64,000 nt of DNA from Marinobacterium weihaiense (GTDB lineage Bacteria > Pseudomonadota > Gammaproteobacteria > Pseudomonadales > Balneatricaceae): positions 113,096-177,095 of the forward strand of contig NZ_JAHQZT010000008.1 of assembly GCF_019061305.1 (NCBI RefSeq), written 5' to 3'. Below are positions 63,810 to 64,000 of this stretch, one piece after another. The position numbers were made by a program, and so were the translations under genes. Every line of letters starts with the position of its first letter. Within the stretch, counting starts at the first letter, position 1. The notes beneath the pieces are model-generated. The model was not told the origin of the DNA. It was given only the letters and a program-made list of their open reading frames with translations, and searched no databases.

Positions 63810-64000
63810 TCAACTGGTCATTGCAACACACTGGTTAAACCGTTCTGCCGGGGTCTCATAATCGAGCGTTTTTCTTGGCCGGGCATTTAGCTGTCTGGCT
63901 ATTTCATCTAACTCACCTTGCGAGTGAACTGATAGATCAGTTCCTTTCGGTAAGTATTGCCTGAGCAGACGGTTGGTATTTTCGTTTGATCCCCTCTGCC
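63810..64000 (-). mobile_element. IS30-family transposase, C-terminal part (runs off the window)
   Basis: A minus-strand frame open to the right edge encodes the last 63 codons of an IS30-family transposase: [18 protein letters not shown] and later [28 protein letters not shown], ending about eight residues after that. This is the standard C-terminal motif including the catalytic-region Glu (GSNENTNRL). The element end and its terminal inverted repeat should lie within about 63640-63810, but I could not fix it without the other end. No frame damage is seen in the visible part. Confidence 0.9.

Overview
The window is GC-rich, densely packed chromosomal DNA, probably from a free-living marine gammaproteobacterium. 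Gammaproteobacterial families such as srkA, yacL, blc, frmA/fghA, metR and yrdA occur beside genes typical of marine lineages: a BCCT osmolyte transporter, an acrylyl-CoA reductase with an AcuR-like repressor, and sulfide:quinone oxidoreductase. An Oceanospirillales-like origin is my inference; there is no rRNA, and I recognised no tRNA.

Layout. 1-5.7 kb holds housekeeping and maintenance genes (LysR fragment, YbjN protein, SrkA kinase, 2OG oxygenase, 3D lipoprotein, SDR, AarF kinase, YacL). 5.8-12.7 kb is a peroxide and formaldehyde detoxification block: peroxiredoxin, fghA, frmA with a divergent LysR gene, ahpF and ahpC. 12.9-18.6 kb looks like an accessory or defence-type segment: a small methyltransferase overlapping a 1,104-residue PLD-nuclease/SF2-helicase/S24-like protein, a convergent HNH nuclease, a motif-rich gap and a T4-type lysozyme. 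18.8-26.4 kb is mixed: a 45-residue Cys-rich protein, two different sirtuins, metR, a sulfide oxidoreductase pair, a lipocalin, a dioxygenase and two complementary bacterioferritin subunits.

26.5-47.5 kb is dominated by vitamin B12. A cobalamin riboswitch with its own promoter precedes btuB, a membrane protein, cobO, cobB, cbiB, cobC, cobQ, btuF, btuC, btuD, bluB and a LOG-family gene. A response regulator, a PAS chemoreceptor and a PAS hybrid kinase follow, and then the nucleotide-loop operon cobU-cobT-cobC-cobS. The set covers cobalamin uptake, adenosylation, amidation, lower-ligand synthesis and assembly, but not corrin-ring construction, which must be elsewhere or absent. Immediately before the riboswitch, and divergent from the bacterioferritin genes, is a convincing candidate for a Fur-controlled small RNA ending in a strong intrinsic terminator.

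47.5-64 kb holds a membrane diguanylate cyclase, a BCCT transporter with a divergent LysR regulator, an NfeD protease/slipin pair, acuI plus an AhpD-like gene and the AcuR-like repressor with matching operators, a 2H phosphoesterase, a gamma-carbonic anhydrase, a ParE/RelE-type toxin-antitoxin pair, an ABC-2 exporter, a trpR-trpE-trpG operon read leftward from a TrpR-type operator, and the C-terminal end of an IS30-family transposase at the right edge. All family names come from motif recognition without database searches.
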